A stretch of 64,000 bases of DNA from CAVQGZ01 sp963712175 (GCA_963712175.1 CAVQGZ010000003.1:1-64000), one strand, 5' to 3'. Shown: positions 8,180 through 17,368, counted from the stretch's first letter. The notes: generated by a model from the letters alone, not told the origin. Made by a program: numbers and translations.

Positions 8180-10497
8180 AGCTGTCCGAGTGGGCAGTGA
8201 ACAAGCCGAAGCAGGCACTGATCGGCTTCTTCGCCCTGCTGTTCGTCCTCGGCTTCTCGGCCGCACGCTTCGGGGGCGAGTTCATCGACTCCTTCGAGCT
8301 CCCCGACACCGAGTCGGCGACTGCGACCGAGCTTCTCTCCCAGACCGCGGCCGCGTCGGAGTCCTCCGGCGGGCAGGCAAGGGTCGTCTGGTCGGCGGAC
8401 TCGGGCTCGGCGATGGACCCCGACACGCTCGCCGCCATCGAGCCGACCCTGGTGGAGATCTCCGAGATCGACGCGGTCACATGCGTCCAGAGCCCAGCTG
8501 GGCAGACCTATGGCAGCGGCTGCGAGGCCCCCGCGCTCCCCGACCTGGAGCAGCTGCCACCCGAGCAGGCCGCTGCCGTTCAGGGAGCCATCGACGCGGC
8601 CACCGAGGTCACGTCCCCGGTGAGCCAGGACGGAACGGTTGCATACGCCACCGTGACCCTCGAGGTCGCTGACGGCACCGTCACCCCCGAGGACGCGATC
8701 GCGTTCATCGACGCCGTGGAGACGGCTGACGCCACCGAGGGGTTGACGGTCGGCGCCAGTGGCGCAGTCCTCGGCTTCGCCGAGGCGGAGCCGCCCGTAC
8801 TGGGTGAGGCAGTCGGCATCACCGTCGCCCTGATCATCCTGCTCATTGCCTTCGGCAGCGCGATCGCCGCAGGGCTGCCGATCGTCACCGCACTCGTCGG
8901 CCTCGCCGGTGGGCTCTCACTGGTCGTGATCACCGCCAACTTCCTCGACGTCGCCACCTTCGGCCCGACCCTGGCGGCGATGATCGGCCTCGGCGTCGGC
9001 ATCGACTACGCGTTGTTCATCACCAACCGCTACCGCCAGTCCGTCCAGGCCGGGCACGACCCGAAGTCCGCCGCTCTGGAGTCTGTGCGCACCTCGGGAC
9101 GAGCCGTCGCCTTCGCCGGCACGGCCGTGATCATCGCGCTCATGGGCCTGCTGGTGCTGGGCATCTCCTTCTTCTACGGACTCGCGCTGGCTGCGGCCGC
9201 CACCGTGCTGATGATGATGCTCAGCGCCCTGTGGTTCCTGCCCGCCGTGCTCAGCCTGCTGGGCGACCGTGCGCTGGGCTGGAAGATGCCCTGGGCGAAG
9301 AGGCAGAAGGACTACCACCCCGAGGGCGGCGGCTTCGCCCACTACGGCCGACTTCTGCAGCGTCGGCCGTGGGTCAGCGCTCTGGCCGCGCTGGCTGCGG
9401 TCCTGCTCATCGCTGCCCCGACGCTCGGGCTCCGGTTGGGCTTCAGCGACGACGGTGGCCGGGCCGAGGGCTCGTCGCTGCGCATCGGGTACGACCTGCT
9501 GGCAGAGGGCTTCGGCGACGGCGTCAACGGTCCGTTCTTCGTCGCCGTCGAGCTGCCCGAGGCAGGTGACGCCGAGGCACTGGCAGCGAGCATCGTCGCG
9601 CTGGAGCAGACCGAGGGCGTCGCCGGGACTCTGCCGACTGCTGAGATGATTCCGCTCGTCCTGCAGCCGGAGACCACTGTCACCGCCGTCCAGGTCATCC
9701 CCGCCTCCGCTCCGCAGGACGTCGAGACCACCGAGCTTCTCGAGCGCATCCGCACCGAGACCGTCCCGCCGCTGGAGGACGCGACGGGTGTGTCGGCCTA
9801 CGTGGGTGGGTTCCAGGCCGTGACGTCCGACTTCACCGATGTCATCAACAGCGCCATGCCGCTGTTCCTGACGGTCGTGGTGGGGCTCGGGTTCCTGGCC
9901 CTGGTGATCCTCTTCCGCTCGATCGTGGTTCCGCTGACCGGCGCCCTGACCAGCCTGCTGAGCCTGGCTGCCGCACTCGGGGTCACCACCGCCGTCTTCA
10001 CCTGGGGGTGGGGTGCGTCGCTGATCGGGGTCGACAGCACTGGCCCGATCTTCCCGTTCCTACCCGTCATGGTCTTCGCGATCCTGTTCGGCCTGTCCAT
10101 GGACTACCAGGTCTTCCTGGTGTCACGCATGCAGGAGGAGTGGCTGCACACCGGCGACAACCGGGCGGCGGTACGTCGAGGCCTCGCCGGGTCGGGTCGT
10201 GTCGTCGTGATCGCGGCGTTGATCATGGCCAGCGTGTTCCTGGCCTTCGTGCCCAGCCCGACCACCGAGATCAAGCTGTTCGGGGTTGCTCTCGGCTCCG
10301 CCGTGCTGATCGATGCGTTCATCGTCCGTCTGGTGCTCGTGCCCTCGGTCATGACGATCATCGGCAAGGCCAACTGGTGGCTCCCCCGGCCGCTGGCACG
10401 AATCCTCCCCGCGGTCACCATCGAGGGCGGTGCGGACGAGATCGCGGACGACCCCGACCTCGAGGACGAACGGGAGCTGGCCCCTGCTAGGTCGTAG
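8176..10497 (+). CDS. MMPL/RND family transporter
   Basis: 773 aa inner-membrane protein with the two-fold RND layout: TM1, a soluble domain of about 150 residues, five TMs (about 210-365), then TM7, a second soluble domain, and five TMs (about 550-740). It contains GVGIDYALFITNRYR and the matching FGLSMDYQVFLVSRMQEEW; the Asp-Tyr pairs in TM4 and TM10 are the proton relay of MMPL proteins. It exports hydrophobic compounds or lipids; the substrate is unknown. It is cotranscribed with the preceding TetR. Confidence 0.93.
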   Translation: MKLSEWAVNKPKQALIGFFALLFVLGFSAARFGGEFIDSFELPDTESATATELLSQTAAASESSGGQARVVWSADSGSAMDPDTLAAIEPTLVEISEIDAVTCVQSPAGQTYGSGCEAPALPDLEQLPPEQAAAVQGAIDAATEVTSPVSQDGTVAYATVTLEVADGTVTPEDAIAFIDAVETADATEGLTVGASGAVLGFAEAEPPVLGEAVGITVALIILLIAFGSAIAAGLPIVTALVGLAGGLSLVVITANFLDVATFGPTLAAMIGLGVGIDYALFITNRYRQSVQAGHDPKSAALESVRTSGRAVAFAGTAVIIALMGLLVLGISFFYGLALAAAATVLMMMLSALWFLPAVLSLLGDRALGWKMPWAKRQKDYHPEGGGFAHYGRLLQRRPWVSALAALAAVLLIAAPTLGLRLGFSDDGGRAEGSSLRIGYDLLAEGFGDGVNGPFFVAVELPEAGDAEALAASIVALEQTEGVAGTLPTAEMIPLVLQPETTVTAVQVIPASAPQDVETTELLERIRTETVPPLEDATGVSAYVGGFQAVTSDFTDVINSAMPLFLTVVVGLGFLALVILFRSIVVPLTGALTSLLSLAAALGVTTAVFTWGWGASLIGVDSTGPIFPFLPVMVFAILFGLSMDYQVFLVSRMQEEWLHTGDNRAAVRRGLAGSGRVVVIAALIMASVFLAFVPSPTTEIKLFGVALGSAVLIDAFIVRLVLVPSVMTIIGKANWWLPRPLARILPAVTIEGGADEIADDPDLEDERELAPARS

Positions 10498-10509
10498 CGC
10501 GCTGCGGCC

Positions 10510-11739
10510 TCAGCCCCCGCGGGGGCCGGACAGGTGCTCACCCACCGCGCGGACCAGGCCGCTCAGGCTGTGGGCCAGCTCCGTGAGCAGCGTGACGTCA
10601 ACCTGAGCGGGGATGTCGTGCGGGCTGTGGGCCACCTCGGCCAGCACGGTCTGCAGGTCGGTCGAGGTCACGGCCACCGCTGGGACGCCGCGTTGGGCGA
10701 ACACCATGTGGTCGCTCTGGAACCACGGCTCGCCCTCGGCGACTCGCCCACCGTCGAGAACGTCCCTCACGACCGCCGCCAGGTCGTCGGGGACGCCGTA
10801 CAGCGAGTAGGCGGTCCCGCCCGCCCGGTAGCCGGCTGCGTCCACGTTGACCACCAGTACCACCTCGTCGAGCGACTCGCCGTGCTCACGCAGGTAGGCA
10901 CGCTGACCTGCGGGGTTGTAGCAGTCCTCCCCGTTGACCGCGAGCAGCTCGACGCCCATTCCCGGCGTCTGCGCCGGGCCGAGCTCGCGTGCCAGCATCA
11001 GCAGCACCACCACGCCCGCGGCATTGTCGACCGCACCCGGGGTGCCGGGCTTGCTGTCCAGGTGCGCCACGACGACGACACGCGGATCGGTGGGCCCGAG
11101 CCGGGCGACGACGTTGCGCGCCCGTGACGGCCACCGATGGGCGGACATGTCGATGCGGACGTCCTCGCCGGCGTGCTCGGCAAGCTCAGCGGCGTCGTCG
11201 CGGCGCAGGTTTCCGGTCGGGATCGGGAACGAACCGTCCTCGATCAGCGGAAAGGGGTCGAGAGCACCTGCCGTGTCCGGGGCCATGCCGGTGCCGGCAA
11301 GAACGACTCGAGGCTTCGCGGCGACCAGACGCTCGAGCAGGGCCGCGTGCTGGGCGTTGCTGTAGAACGGGTAGTCGATCGGCGTGAGCTGCTCAGCTGC
11401 CAAGTCGTCCAGCAGCAGCAGGACGCGCCCGGCGAGGTCGCCGTCCAGGTCGGTCGGAGTGCGGGCCACCCTGAGCTGCCTGGTGACCTCGGCGCCCCGG
11501 GCGTACGGGCTCGGCACCACGGGCCACTGCCGTCTCCCGGCCCGGACCGTGCCAGGCGACCCCGACCAGTCCAGGACGTCGAACTCCGGCTCGCTGACCT
11601 CCCACCCGCACGCCCGAAGCTCGCCGGCCACGTAGCCCGCGGCCTCGTCGTTGCCCGGGCTGCCGGGACGCCGGTCTGGACTGACCTCGCACAGCGCGTG
11701 CAGATGTGTGGAGGCGAGGAGCTCGGCCGGCGCGGTCAC
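10510..11739 (-). CDS. M28 family zinc metallopeptidase
   Basis: 409 aa. The M28 aminopeptidase metal site is visible in order: AHLDS (His, Asp), GAVDNAAG (Asp), NGEDCYNP (Glu-Asp) and QSDHMVF (His). The N-terminal part carries the binding region and a PA-like insert. There is no signal peptide, so it is probably cytoplasmic. The start is GTG 11739. It converges on the MMPL gene with 12 bp between stops, and a GC palindrome (CCCCCGCGGGGG) lies in that junction. Confidence 0.88.
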   Translation of the reverse strand: MTAPAELLASTHLHALCEVSPDRRPGSPGNDEAAGYVAGELRACGWEVSEPEFDVLDWSGSPGTVRAGRRQWPVVPSPYARGAEVTRQLRVARTPTDLDGDLAGRVLLLLDDLAAEQLTPIDYPFYSNAQHAALLERLVAAKPRVVLAGTGMAPDTAGALDPFPLIEDGSFPIPTGNLRRDDAAELAEHAGEDVRIDMSAHRWPSRARNVVARLGPTDPRVVVVAHLDSKPGTPGAVDNAAGVVVLLMLARELGPAQTPGMGVELLAVNGEDCYNPAGQRAYLREHGESLDEVVLVVNVDAAGYRAGGTAYSLYGVPDDLAAVVRDVLDGGRVAEGEPWFQSDHMVFAQRGVPAVAVTSTDLQTVLAEVAHSPHDIPAQVDVTLLTELAHSLSGLVRAVGEHLSGPRGG

Positions 11740-11799
11740 GGGCCCACCCGAGCAGGCGACGCACTGCCTCGCCAGGGACGAAGGTCCACCCGATCGCGG

Positions 11800-12111
11800 T
11801 GGCTCACCATCACCCCGGCTCGGTCACACTTCGGGGCGCTGCGCGGCACGACCTGTCGCAACCGTGCCTGGGTATCGCCCATGTGCCAGTACTCGTCGGT
11901 GCAGGGCAGGCCGACCGACTGGCGCCGTATCCCTGCAGGGGCGCGTCTCCCCGCCGATGCCGGGATCTGGAGTGACGAGCAGGCCGGCGACTACGCACCC
12001 ATCACGGCGTTCATTCGTGCTCGGGGGGCGGTTCCGGGGACCAGCTCGCGCACCTGGGCAAGCAGATGGCCTGGCCAGTGCAGTACGAGCGGGCGCGCCC
12101 GGCCTGAGGGC
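11800..12111 (+). pseudogene. remnant of an Old Yellow Enzyme (NADH:flavin oxidoreductase) gene
   Basis: No intact gene lies between 11740 and 12139, but three frames together spell the N-terminal third of a YqjM-type Old Yellow Enzyme. RNRAWVSPMCQYSS and GRPTDW are at 11857-11922 in one frame, AVSLQGRVSP at 11924-11953 in the next, ADAGIWSDEQAGDYAPITAF at 11953-12012 back in the first, and QLAHLGKQ from 12042 in the third. About 20 residues after GRPTDW are missing, as is the whole C-terminal two thirds. This is an old, dead fragment. The match is from memory of the family. Confidence 0.75.
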
Positions 12112-12139
12112 TGTCATGCCGGCGCGATCACCCCAGCTG

Positions 12140-13066
12140 CTACTGGATGAGCGGCGCCACGTCGGTCAGCGTGCCATCGACGGTCACCGTCGGCGTGCCT
12201 CGAACCCCTCGCTCGAAGCTCTGCTGGGTGATGGCCGAGACCCACCCGAGGTAGTCACCGTCCTGGATGCACGCCGCCGTCTCCTCGCTGGTGGCCCCGA
12301 CCTCGTCGGCCATCCCGAGCAGGATCTCGTTGGTGTACTGCCCGACGGCTTCTGACGGGTCCTGACGCTCGTAGACCAGCTCGTGGAAGGCAACCCAGGT
12401 GTCGTCTTCCTCGTGCTGGTAGACACACGAGGAGGCGTTCGCCGCACGGGGGGAGTCCTCGGTGAGAAACGCGATGGGGTGCAGCACGAGGGTGAACTCA
12501 CCATCCAGGGCAGCCTCGCGCAGCTGCGCTCCGGAGCTGAGCTCGAGCCGGGCGCAGAAGGGGCACACGTAGTCCTCGAAGACCTCGACGAGCTGGTCGC
12601 CGCCGCCGATGACGAGGCCCGCGTAGTCCTCGGTGCCCTCCGGGCCCCCGTCCACCGGCAGTGGGCCGGGTGGCACCAGCGCGTTGGCGGGGTCGCTTCC
12701 GGTGGGCTCGTCCGGCTGCGCTGCGGCGCCGTCATCGGAACCCGGCGTAGCGGCACCGTCGTCGCCGGGCGAGCCGGCTTCTGTGCCCGCGCTGGCCGTA
12801 TCTGAGCCCCCCGGTCGTGGGATCACCCATCCCAGGATCAACCCGATCGCCAGTCCGAGCACGAGCGCCACCGTGACGGGCACTGCGACGGGCACCGTCA
12901 CCCCGCCACGCGGGGGCTCGGCGACCGCGAACGCCTCCTGTGCGGGCGCCTGGGCCTCCTCGACGGGCGCGTGCGCCGGCTCGACGTCATGCGCCGGTCC
13001 GTGGTCGTCCTCCCCCGTCACACCGCCGTCCGGCTCACTGGCCGACTCGTCCCGCTCGCCGCTCAT
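12140..13066 (-). CDS. membrane-anchored DsbA-family thioredoxin-fold protein
   Basis: 308 aa. Residues 1-56 are acidic and cytoplasmic, 57-82 are one TM segment, 83-150 a Gly/Asp/Pro-rich linker, and 155-308 a DsbA-like domain with the active site CPFC (168-171). RGTPTVTVDG supplies the cis-Pro loop. It should act outside the membrane in disulfide formation or exchange. ATG 13066 is preferred because GAGAGGG lies 10 bp upstream; an ATG at 13102 has no ribosome site. Confidence 0.87.
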   Translation of the reverse strand: MSGERDESASEPDGGVTGEDDHGPAHDVEPAHAPVEEAQAPAQEAFAVAEPPRGGVTVPVAVPVTVALVLGLAIGLILGWVIPRPGGSDTASAGTEAGSPGDDGAATPGSDDGAAAQPDEPTGSDPANALVPPGPLPVDGGPEGTEDYAGLVIGGGDQLVEVFEDYVCPFCARLELSSGAQLREAALDGEFTLVLHPIAFLTEDSPRAANASSCVYQHEEDDTWVAFHELVYERQDPSEAVGQYTNEILLGMADEVGATSEETAACIQDGDYLGWVSAITQQSFERGVRGTPTVTVDGTLTDVAPLIQ

Positions 13067-13174
13067 GTCTGCGAAGCCCTCTCCGTTGCCGGTCGCGTGC
13101 ATCCAGGGTAGGCGAGCCGGCGGGTCCGCCCGTCGATGGAACCGTTGGCCCGCCCGGCTACGCATGGATGGACG

Positions 13175-13199
13175 CGTTGGTGCGCTGCGCGCACCAACG
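13175..13199. repeat. 11-bp inverted repeat between divergent genes
   Basis: CGTTGGTGCGC, a 3-bp loop, then the exact complement. It sits in the 189-bp space between the divergent DsbA-like and small membrane genes; a further CGTTGG half-site is at 13143-13148. It could be an operator or an RNA hairpin in a leader. Confidence 0.5.
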
Positions 13200-13255
13200 G
13201 CTCCACCGTCACTCCCCCGGCCACCCAGCCGGCGTCTCGGGTAGCGTCGCCACAC

Positions 13256-13618
13256 GTGGTTGACGGGCTGGTCGTCGCGTTGCTGGTCGCCTGTGCCGCG
13301 GCTGCGCTCGTGCTTGGGGTGGAAGGGCTGCGGGGCAGAGACCCGCTCTGGTGGCACCTCGGAGTCGTGGCCGCCGTCGAGGTCCTTCTGCTCGTGCAGG
13401 CTGTCGTGGCGGTGGTCCTTCTCGTCCAGGGTGACCAGATCGCCGGGTCTGCCGGCGTGTTCATCGCCTACCTCGTCGGGACGCTGCTGGCCCTCCCGCT
13501 GACGCTGCTGTGGGGCCTGGGCGAACCCAGCAGGTGGACGCTGGTGGCGCTGGCCGTGGCGTGCCTCGTCGTGGCCGTGCTGGTGCTGCGGCTGGACCAG
13601 ATCTGGGTCGGCGCCTGA
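13256..13618 (+). CDS. small integral membrane protein, about 4 TM
   Basis: 120 aa, almost all hydrophobic, with four predicted TM segments separated by short loops (GLRGRDPLWW, QGDQIAG, GEPSRWT). It ends 1 bp before the ATG of the next membrane gene, so the two are a coupled pair. The GTG at 13256 is chosen because the frame upstream is not hydrophobic. No known domain; function unknown. Confidence 0.75.
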   Translation: MVDGLVVALLVACAAAALVLGVEGLRGRDPLWWHLGVVAAVEVLLLVQAVVAVVLLVQGDQIAGSAGVFIAYLVGTLLALPLTLLWGLGEPSRWTLVALAVACLVVAVLVLRLDQIWVGA

Positions 13619-13619
13619 C

Positions 13620-14033
13620 ATGAACGACTCCCGGGGAGGTCGTCGGACGTCGCAGGGCTTCGGTCGCGTCCTCGTCGTCGTCTACGGGGTCTTCGCCGTG
13701 TCGGCATTCGCCCGCGCATCGGTGCAGATCCTCTCCGACTTCTCCGAGGCGCCCCTGGCCTACTCGCTGTCAGCCTTCGCGGCCCTCGTCTACATCGTGG
13801 CGACCGTCGCCCTCGCCCGCGACATGCGGGGGCTGGCAACGTCGGCCGTGCTGATCGAGCTCGTCGGCGTGATCGCGGTGGGCACTCTCACGCTCACCGA
13901 CAGCCTGGACTTCCCGCGCGCCACTGTCTGGTCGGCCTTCGGCGCGGGGTACGGGTACGTTCCACTCGTGCTGCCGGTGGTCGGGCTGTGGTGGATCTGG
14001 CACACCCGGGGCAGGCCTCGCAAGGATGCCTAG
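13620..14033 (+). CDS. small integral membrane protein, about 4 TM
   Basis: 137 aa. A short basic N-terminus is followed by four TM segments (about 17-38, 47-65, 71-90 and 105-127) and a basic tail RGRPRKDA, which suggests both ends are cytoplasmic. It directly follows another 4-TM protein, so they may form a complex. No domain recognised. It converges with the hydrolase gene with 13 bp between. Confidence 0.78.
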   Translation: MNDSRGGRRTSQGFGRVLVVVYGVFAVSAFARASVQILSDFSEAPLAYSLSAFAALVYIVATVALARDMRGLATSAVLIELVGVIAVGTLTLTDSLDFPRATVWSAFGAGYGYVPLVLPVVGLWWIWHTRGRPRKDA

Positions 14034-14046
14034 CCGGACCTAGCGG

Positions 14047-14940
14047 TCACGACCTGTCCGCAGCGTCGGACTGCCACGCGCGGATCTGCTCGACGGTCCA
14101 CGCCGGGTCCTCGAGCTGGACCACATGACCCAGGTCAGCTCGGGTCACAAGGGTCCACCCCGGACGGCCAGCTACGGCTCGGCGCGAGGCCTCGACGGGT
14201 ACGAGCCGGTCCTGCTCGCCGTGCAGGATCAGCACGGGCGCACGGACGGCGTCGAGGACTCGCTCGTATCGGCGGCGGTTGAGCACGCCCATCACGGTCG
14301 AACGCGCAGCGTGCTCGACGGCCAGCTCCGCGCCGACGAAGCTCGCACGGTGACGAGCCACCTCCACCATCTCCGCCACGACGTCGTCGGGGATCCGGCT
14401 CGGGTCGACCGTGCACAGCTGCATGGCCTCAGCGACCTGCTCCTGCGGACTCAGCTGGGCGCGGCGGCGGGCCACGAGCCTGGCGCCCAGCCGAGGGATG
14501 CCGGTGGCCACCACGCCCGCGAGGACCGCGGGTTCGGGCAGATGGAAGCCGCCTACGGGCAGGGCCGGACCCATGAGCACCAGGTCGCGCACCGTTGTGG
14601 GGTTCAGCGCGGCCTGGTTCAGGCTGATCAGGCCGCCCATCGAGTTGCCCAGCAGCGTGGCGGGCTCCCCGACGATCTCGATCAGGAATCGGTTCAGCAG
14701 GGCCTGGTTTGCTGCGACTCCGGTGCTGCGATGGTCAGGGCGCGTGCGTCCGTGCCCGGCCAGGTCGATCGCGTAGAAGCGGTGGTCGCGAGCAAGGTCT
14801 GGAGCAACGGCGAGCCAGTTCGCGTAGGAGCCACCAAGGCCGTGGACGGCGACGACGGGTGGGGCACCGATCGGCCCGGACACCTCCAGCACGTGCGTGT
14901 GTCCGTCCAGGTCGACCCACGCTGAGTGCGGATTCGCCAC
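14047..14940 (-). CDS. alpha/beta hydrolase
   Basis: 297 aa. Fold landmarks: HGLGGSYANW (oxyanion loop), nucleophile elbow GNSMGG with Ser, an acid in LILHGEQDRLVP, and a His in DLGHVVQLEDP. The middle (about 140-230) is a lid or cap. It is probably a cytoplasmic esterase or lipase; the substrate is not predictable. The start is GTG 14940 without a strong ribosome site. Confidence 0.87.
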   Translation of the reverse strand: MANPHSAWVDLDGHTHVLEVSGPIGAPPVVAVHGLGGSYANWLAVAPDLARDHRFYAIDLAGHGRTRPDHRSTGVAANQALLNRFLIEIVGEPATLLGNSMGGLISLNQAALNPTTVRDLVLMGPALPVGGFHLPEPAVLAGVVATGIPRLGARLVARRRAQLSPQEQVAEAMQLCTVDPSRIPDDVVAEMVEVARHRASFVGAELAVEHAARSTVMGVLNRRRYERVLDAVRAPVLILHGEQDRLVPVEASRRAVAGRPGWTLVTRADLGHVVQLEDPAWTVEQIRAWQSDAADRS

Positions 14941-14968
14941 TGGGCCAGCCTACGGGCACCTGACGTCG

Positions 14969-15412
14969 TCAGCGCAGGACGAGCTCCTCGTCCTCAGTGG
15001 TCTCCGGCTTGCCGGCCTGGATGACGAGCACGGGACAGGACCCCATCCGGATGCAGGCCGTGCTCACCGACCCCAGGGCCGGGTTGCTGAGACTCGACAT
15101 GCCGTGACTGCCCAGCACGACCAGCTCGGCGCTGCGCGAGGCGTTGACGAGAACAACTGCCGGGTCGCCGGGGACGACGCGGTAGGAGACCGACGGCGCC
15201 TCGGCATGCTCGGCGATCGCCTCGTCCACGAGTGCGGACAAGGCGGCTTCCGCCTCGCGCACCATGGCGTGGGTCTCGGCTGAGTCCCCGGTCTTGGGGA
15301 CCGTCATCACGGCCTCGACGGTCGTTCCCACGAGCGCGGCGTAGGGCAGGGCCCAAGCCAGGGCTCGCCGAGACTGCTCCGAACCATCGACACCAACGAG
15401 CACTGGTCGCAC
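14969..15412 (-). CDS. universal stress protein (UspA family)
   Basis: 147 aa single Usp domain. It opens VLVGVDGSEQSRRAL and carries the ATP-binding motif GSHGMSSLSNPALGSVS (G-2X-G-9X-G-S/T pattern), so it probably binds ATP. Usp proteins help in dormancy and stress in actinobacteria. The start is GTG 15412. It lies 28 bp upstream of the hydrolase on the same strand and could be cotranscribed with it. Confidence 0.92.
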   Translation of the reverse strand: MRPVLVGVDGSEQSRRALAWALPYAALVGTTVEAVMTVPKTGDSAETHAMVREAEAALSALVDEAIAEHAEAPSVSYRVVPGDPAVVLVNASRSAELVVLGSHGMSSLSNPALGSVSTACIRMGSCPVLVIQAGKPETTEDEELVLR

Positions 15413-15435
15413 ATCACCAGCCTAGATGAGGACGG

Positions 15436-16080
15436 TCAGTACCAGCCGACGCTCTGGGAGTGGCCCCATGCGTTGCACGGGCTGCCGTAGACCTGGGCGA
15501 TGTAGTCCAGCCCCCACCTGATCTGCGTGACGGGGTTGGTCTGCCAGTCGTCGCCGTGCGAGGACATCTTGTGCGCGGGCAGCGACTGCGGGATCCCGTA
15601 GGCGCCCGACGACGGGTTCTGGGCGGTGTGGTCCCAGCCGCTCTCCTTGACCCAGAGGTTGTCGAGGCACTGGAACTGGTCGGCTCCCCACCCGTACTGC
15701 TCAGCAGCGATCGACGTGGCGGCCGACCTGGGGTCGACAGCCGCACGTTGCTCCGTGCGGGCGGCACGCTCGGCGGCCGCGGCGCGCTCGGCGGCCTCGG
15801 CCTCCTCGCGCAGGGCCCGTTCACGCTCCAGACTCTGCTGCTCGGCCTGCTCCTCGGCCTTCTTGCGCTCCTGGGCCTCGCGCAGCTCGATTGCCTCGGC
15901 AGCCCCGCTGGTCATGGCGCGCACCTCGACGCTCGAGGGCACCGTGACCGCCGGGTCAGACTCCTCCGACGACTGCAGCGCAGTGGCGGACGTCGCCAGC
16001 GGGATGGCCGTGGCGGCCGCCAGGACGGCGGTGACCGAGACAGCGATGACGGCGGGACGATGGCGGGACGAGAGACGCAC
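15436..16080 (-). CDS. secreted lytic transglycosylase-like protein
   Basis: 214 aa. An N-terminal signal or anchor (about 9-32) is followed by a long charged coiled coil rich in E, A, R and Q (about 65-108). The C-terminal SLT-like domain has CLDNLWVKESGW with the catalytic Glu, then SGAYGIPQSLPAHKM and the ending SQSVGWY. This is the layout of actinobacterial cell-wall lytic proteins. It cuts peptidoglycan outside the cell. The start is GTG 16080 with GGAGAA before it. Confidence 0.88.
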   Translation of the reverse strand: MRLSSRHRPAVIAVSVTAVLAAATAIPLATSATALQSSEESDPAVTVPSSVEVRAMTSGAAEAIELREAQERKKAEEQAEQQSLERERALREEAEAAERAAAAERAARTEQRAAVDPRSAATSIAAEQYGWGADQFQCLDNLWVKESGWDHTAQNPSSGAYGIPQSLPAHKMSSHGDDWQTNPVTQIRWGLDYIAQVYGSPCNAWGHSQSVGWY

Positions 16081-16163
16081 GAGGTTCTCCAGATGTGTTC
16101 GGCCCAGTCACGAGGGCCTTGCCGGACACTTGCGGACACCTGAACGGTTCCCGCCACCCGCCG

Positions 16164-16183
16164 TTATCAAACCTTTATCAAAC
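16164..16183. repeat. two TTATCAAAC direct repeats, 11 bp apart
   Basis: TTATCAAAC at 16164-16172 and 16175-16183, one helical turn apart, in the 158-bp space between the divergent transglycosylase and CDF genes. On the minus strand they read GTTTGATAA twice. A 6-bp hairpin (CGCCGC/GCGGCG) follows. This is a likely binding site or promoter element for the transglycosylase gene. Confidence 0.5.
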
Positions 16184-16238
16184 GCCGCCGACGTCAGCGG
16201 CGGTGCCGTTCACCCCCTCACCTCCATACGCTGCAGGG

Positions 16239-17276
16239 GTGGCCGACAGCGAGCACGACCGCCGACACCGGACGCCCGGTGGCCGGGGCAGACCCGCTGG
16301 GGCGCTGCGGCACCGGCTCAGCCACCTCGTCACCCCGCACAGCCACGACGCGTCCGCGAAGGTCGACGACGCGCTGGCTACCAGCCGGGAGGGCTTGCGA
16401 GCCCTGTGGCTCTCGTTCGTGTTCCTCATGCTCACCGCCGCGGCCCAGGCGCTCGTGGTCGTGCTGACGGGGTCCGTAGCCCTGCTGTCGGACACCCTGC
16501 ACAACCTTGCCGACGCCCTGACGGCGATCCCCATCGCCATCGCCTTCGTCGTCGGTCGCCGTGCCCCGACGAACCGCTATACCTACGGGTACGGCCGGGC
16601 CGAGGACCTGGCCGGGCTCGTGGTCGTCGCCTTCATCACCGCCTCGGCCTTCTCCGCCGCGTACGCGGCCATCACCCGCATCCAGAACCCGCAGCAGGTC
16701 AAGTACCTCGGCGCCGTCGCAGCGGCGGGTGTCATCGGCTTCCTGGGCAACGAGGCCGTCGCCCGCTACCGGATCTCCGTCGGCCGGCGCATCGGCTCGG
16801 CCGCACTGGTCGCCGACGGTCTGCACGCCCGGACCGACGGCTTCACCTCGCTCGCGGTCGTCCTCAGCGCAGCCGGGGTGGCACTCGGATGGGACCTCGC
16901 GGACCCCGTGGTCGGCCTGCTCATCACAGTCGCGATCCTCTACGTCCTGCGCGACGCCGCAGGTCAGGTGTGGCGGCGGCTCATGGATGCGGTCGACCCC
17001 GACCTGGTTGCCACCGGTGAGCGCCTGATGGCCGAGACACCGGGGGTACAGGCCGTCACCCGGCTGAGACTCCGCTGGGTCGGCCACGACCTGATCGGCG
17101 AGGCGTCGATCACGCTCGCCGAGACCCTGACGCTGGCAGAAGCACACGCGATCGCCAGCGATGCCGAGCACCGGCTGCTGCACGGGATCACTCGACTTCA
17201 ACGCGTCGTCGTCCACACGGACCCGGACGGCGACGGGCACGACTCCCTCTCCCACCACCCCGGCGCCGGCCACTAG
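16239..17276 (+). CDS. cation diffusion facilitator (CDF) metal transporter
   Basis: 345 aa, six TM segments. TM2 has the HNLADAL site and TM5 HARTDGF (His and Asp of the CDF zinc site), and the C-terminal cytoplasmic domain ends in a His-rich tail (DGHDSLSHHPGAGH). A His-containing N-terminal stretch (TPHSHDAS) is also typical. It exports Zn2+ or another divalent metal by proton antiport. GTG 16239 is chosen; the frame before it is low in family-like sequence. Confidence 0.92.
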   Translation: MADSEHDRRHRTPGGRGRPAGALRHRLSHLVTPHSHDASAKVDDALATSREGLRALWLSFVFLMLTAAAQALVVVLTGSVALLSDTLHNLADALTAIPIAIAFVVGRRAPTNRYTYGYGRAEDLAGLVVVAFITASAFSAAYAAITRIQNPQQVKYLGAVAAAGVIGFLGNEAVARYRISVGRRIGSAALVADGLHARTDGFTSLAVVLSAAGVALGWDLADPVVGLLITVAILYVLRDAAGQVWRRLMDAVDPDLVATGERLMAETPGVQAVTRLRLRWVGHDLIGEASITLAETLTLAEAHAIASDAEHRLLHGITRLQRVVVHTDPDGDGHDSLSHHPGAGH

Positions 17277-17368
17277 GAACGCACGCCCGGTATCGAGCCG
17301 GTCCGGCGACACGACCTCGAACACCGGCAGGCGTGACACCCTCCCCGGCGCGTCCCTAGTCTTCGCTC

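Noticed and set aside
16081..16200. A c-di-AMP (ydaO) riboswitch before the transglycosylase, as often found before actinobacterial rpf genes
   Set aside because: The leader is too short and the conserved GGGGA and pseudoknot segments were not seen.
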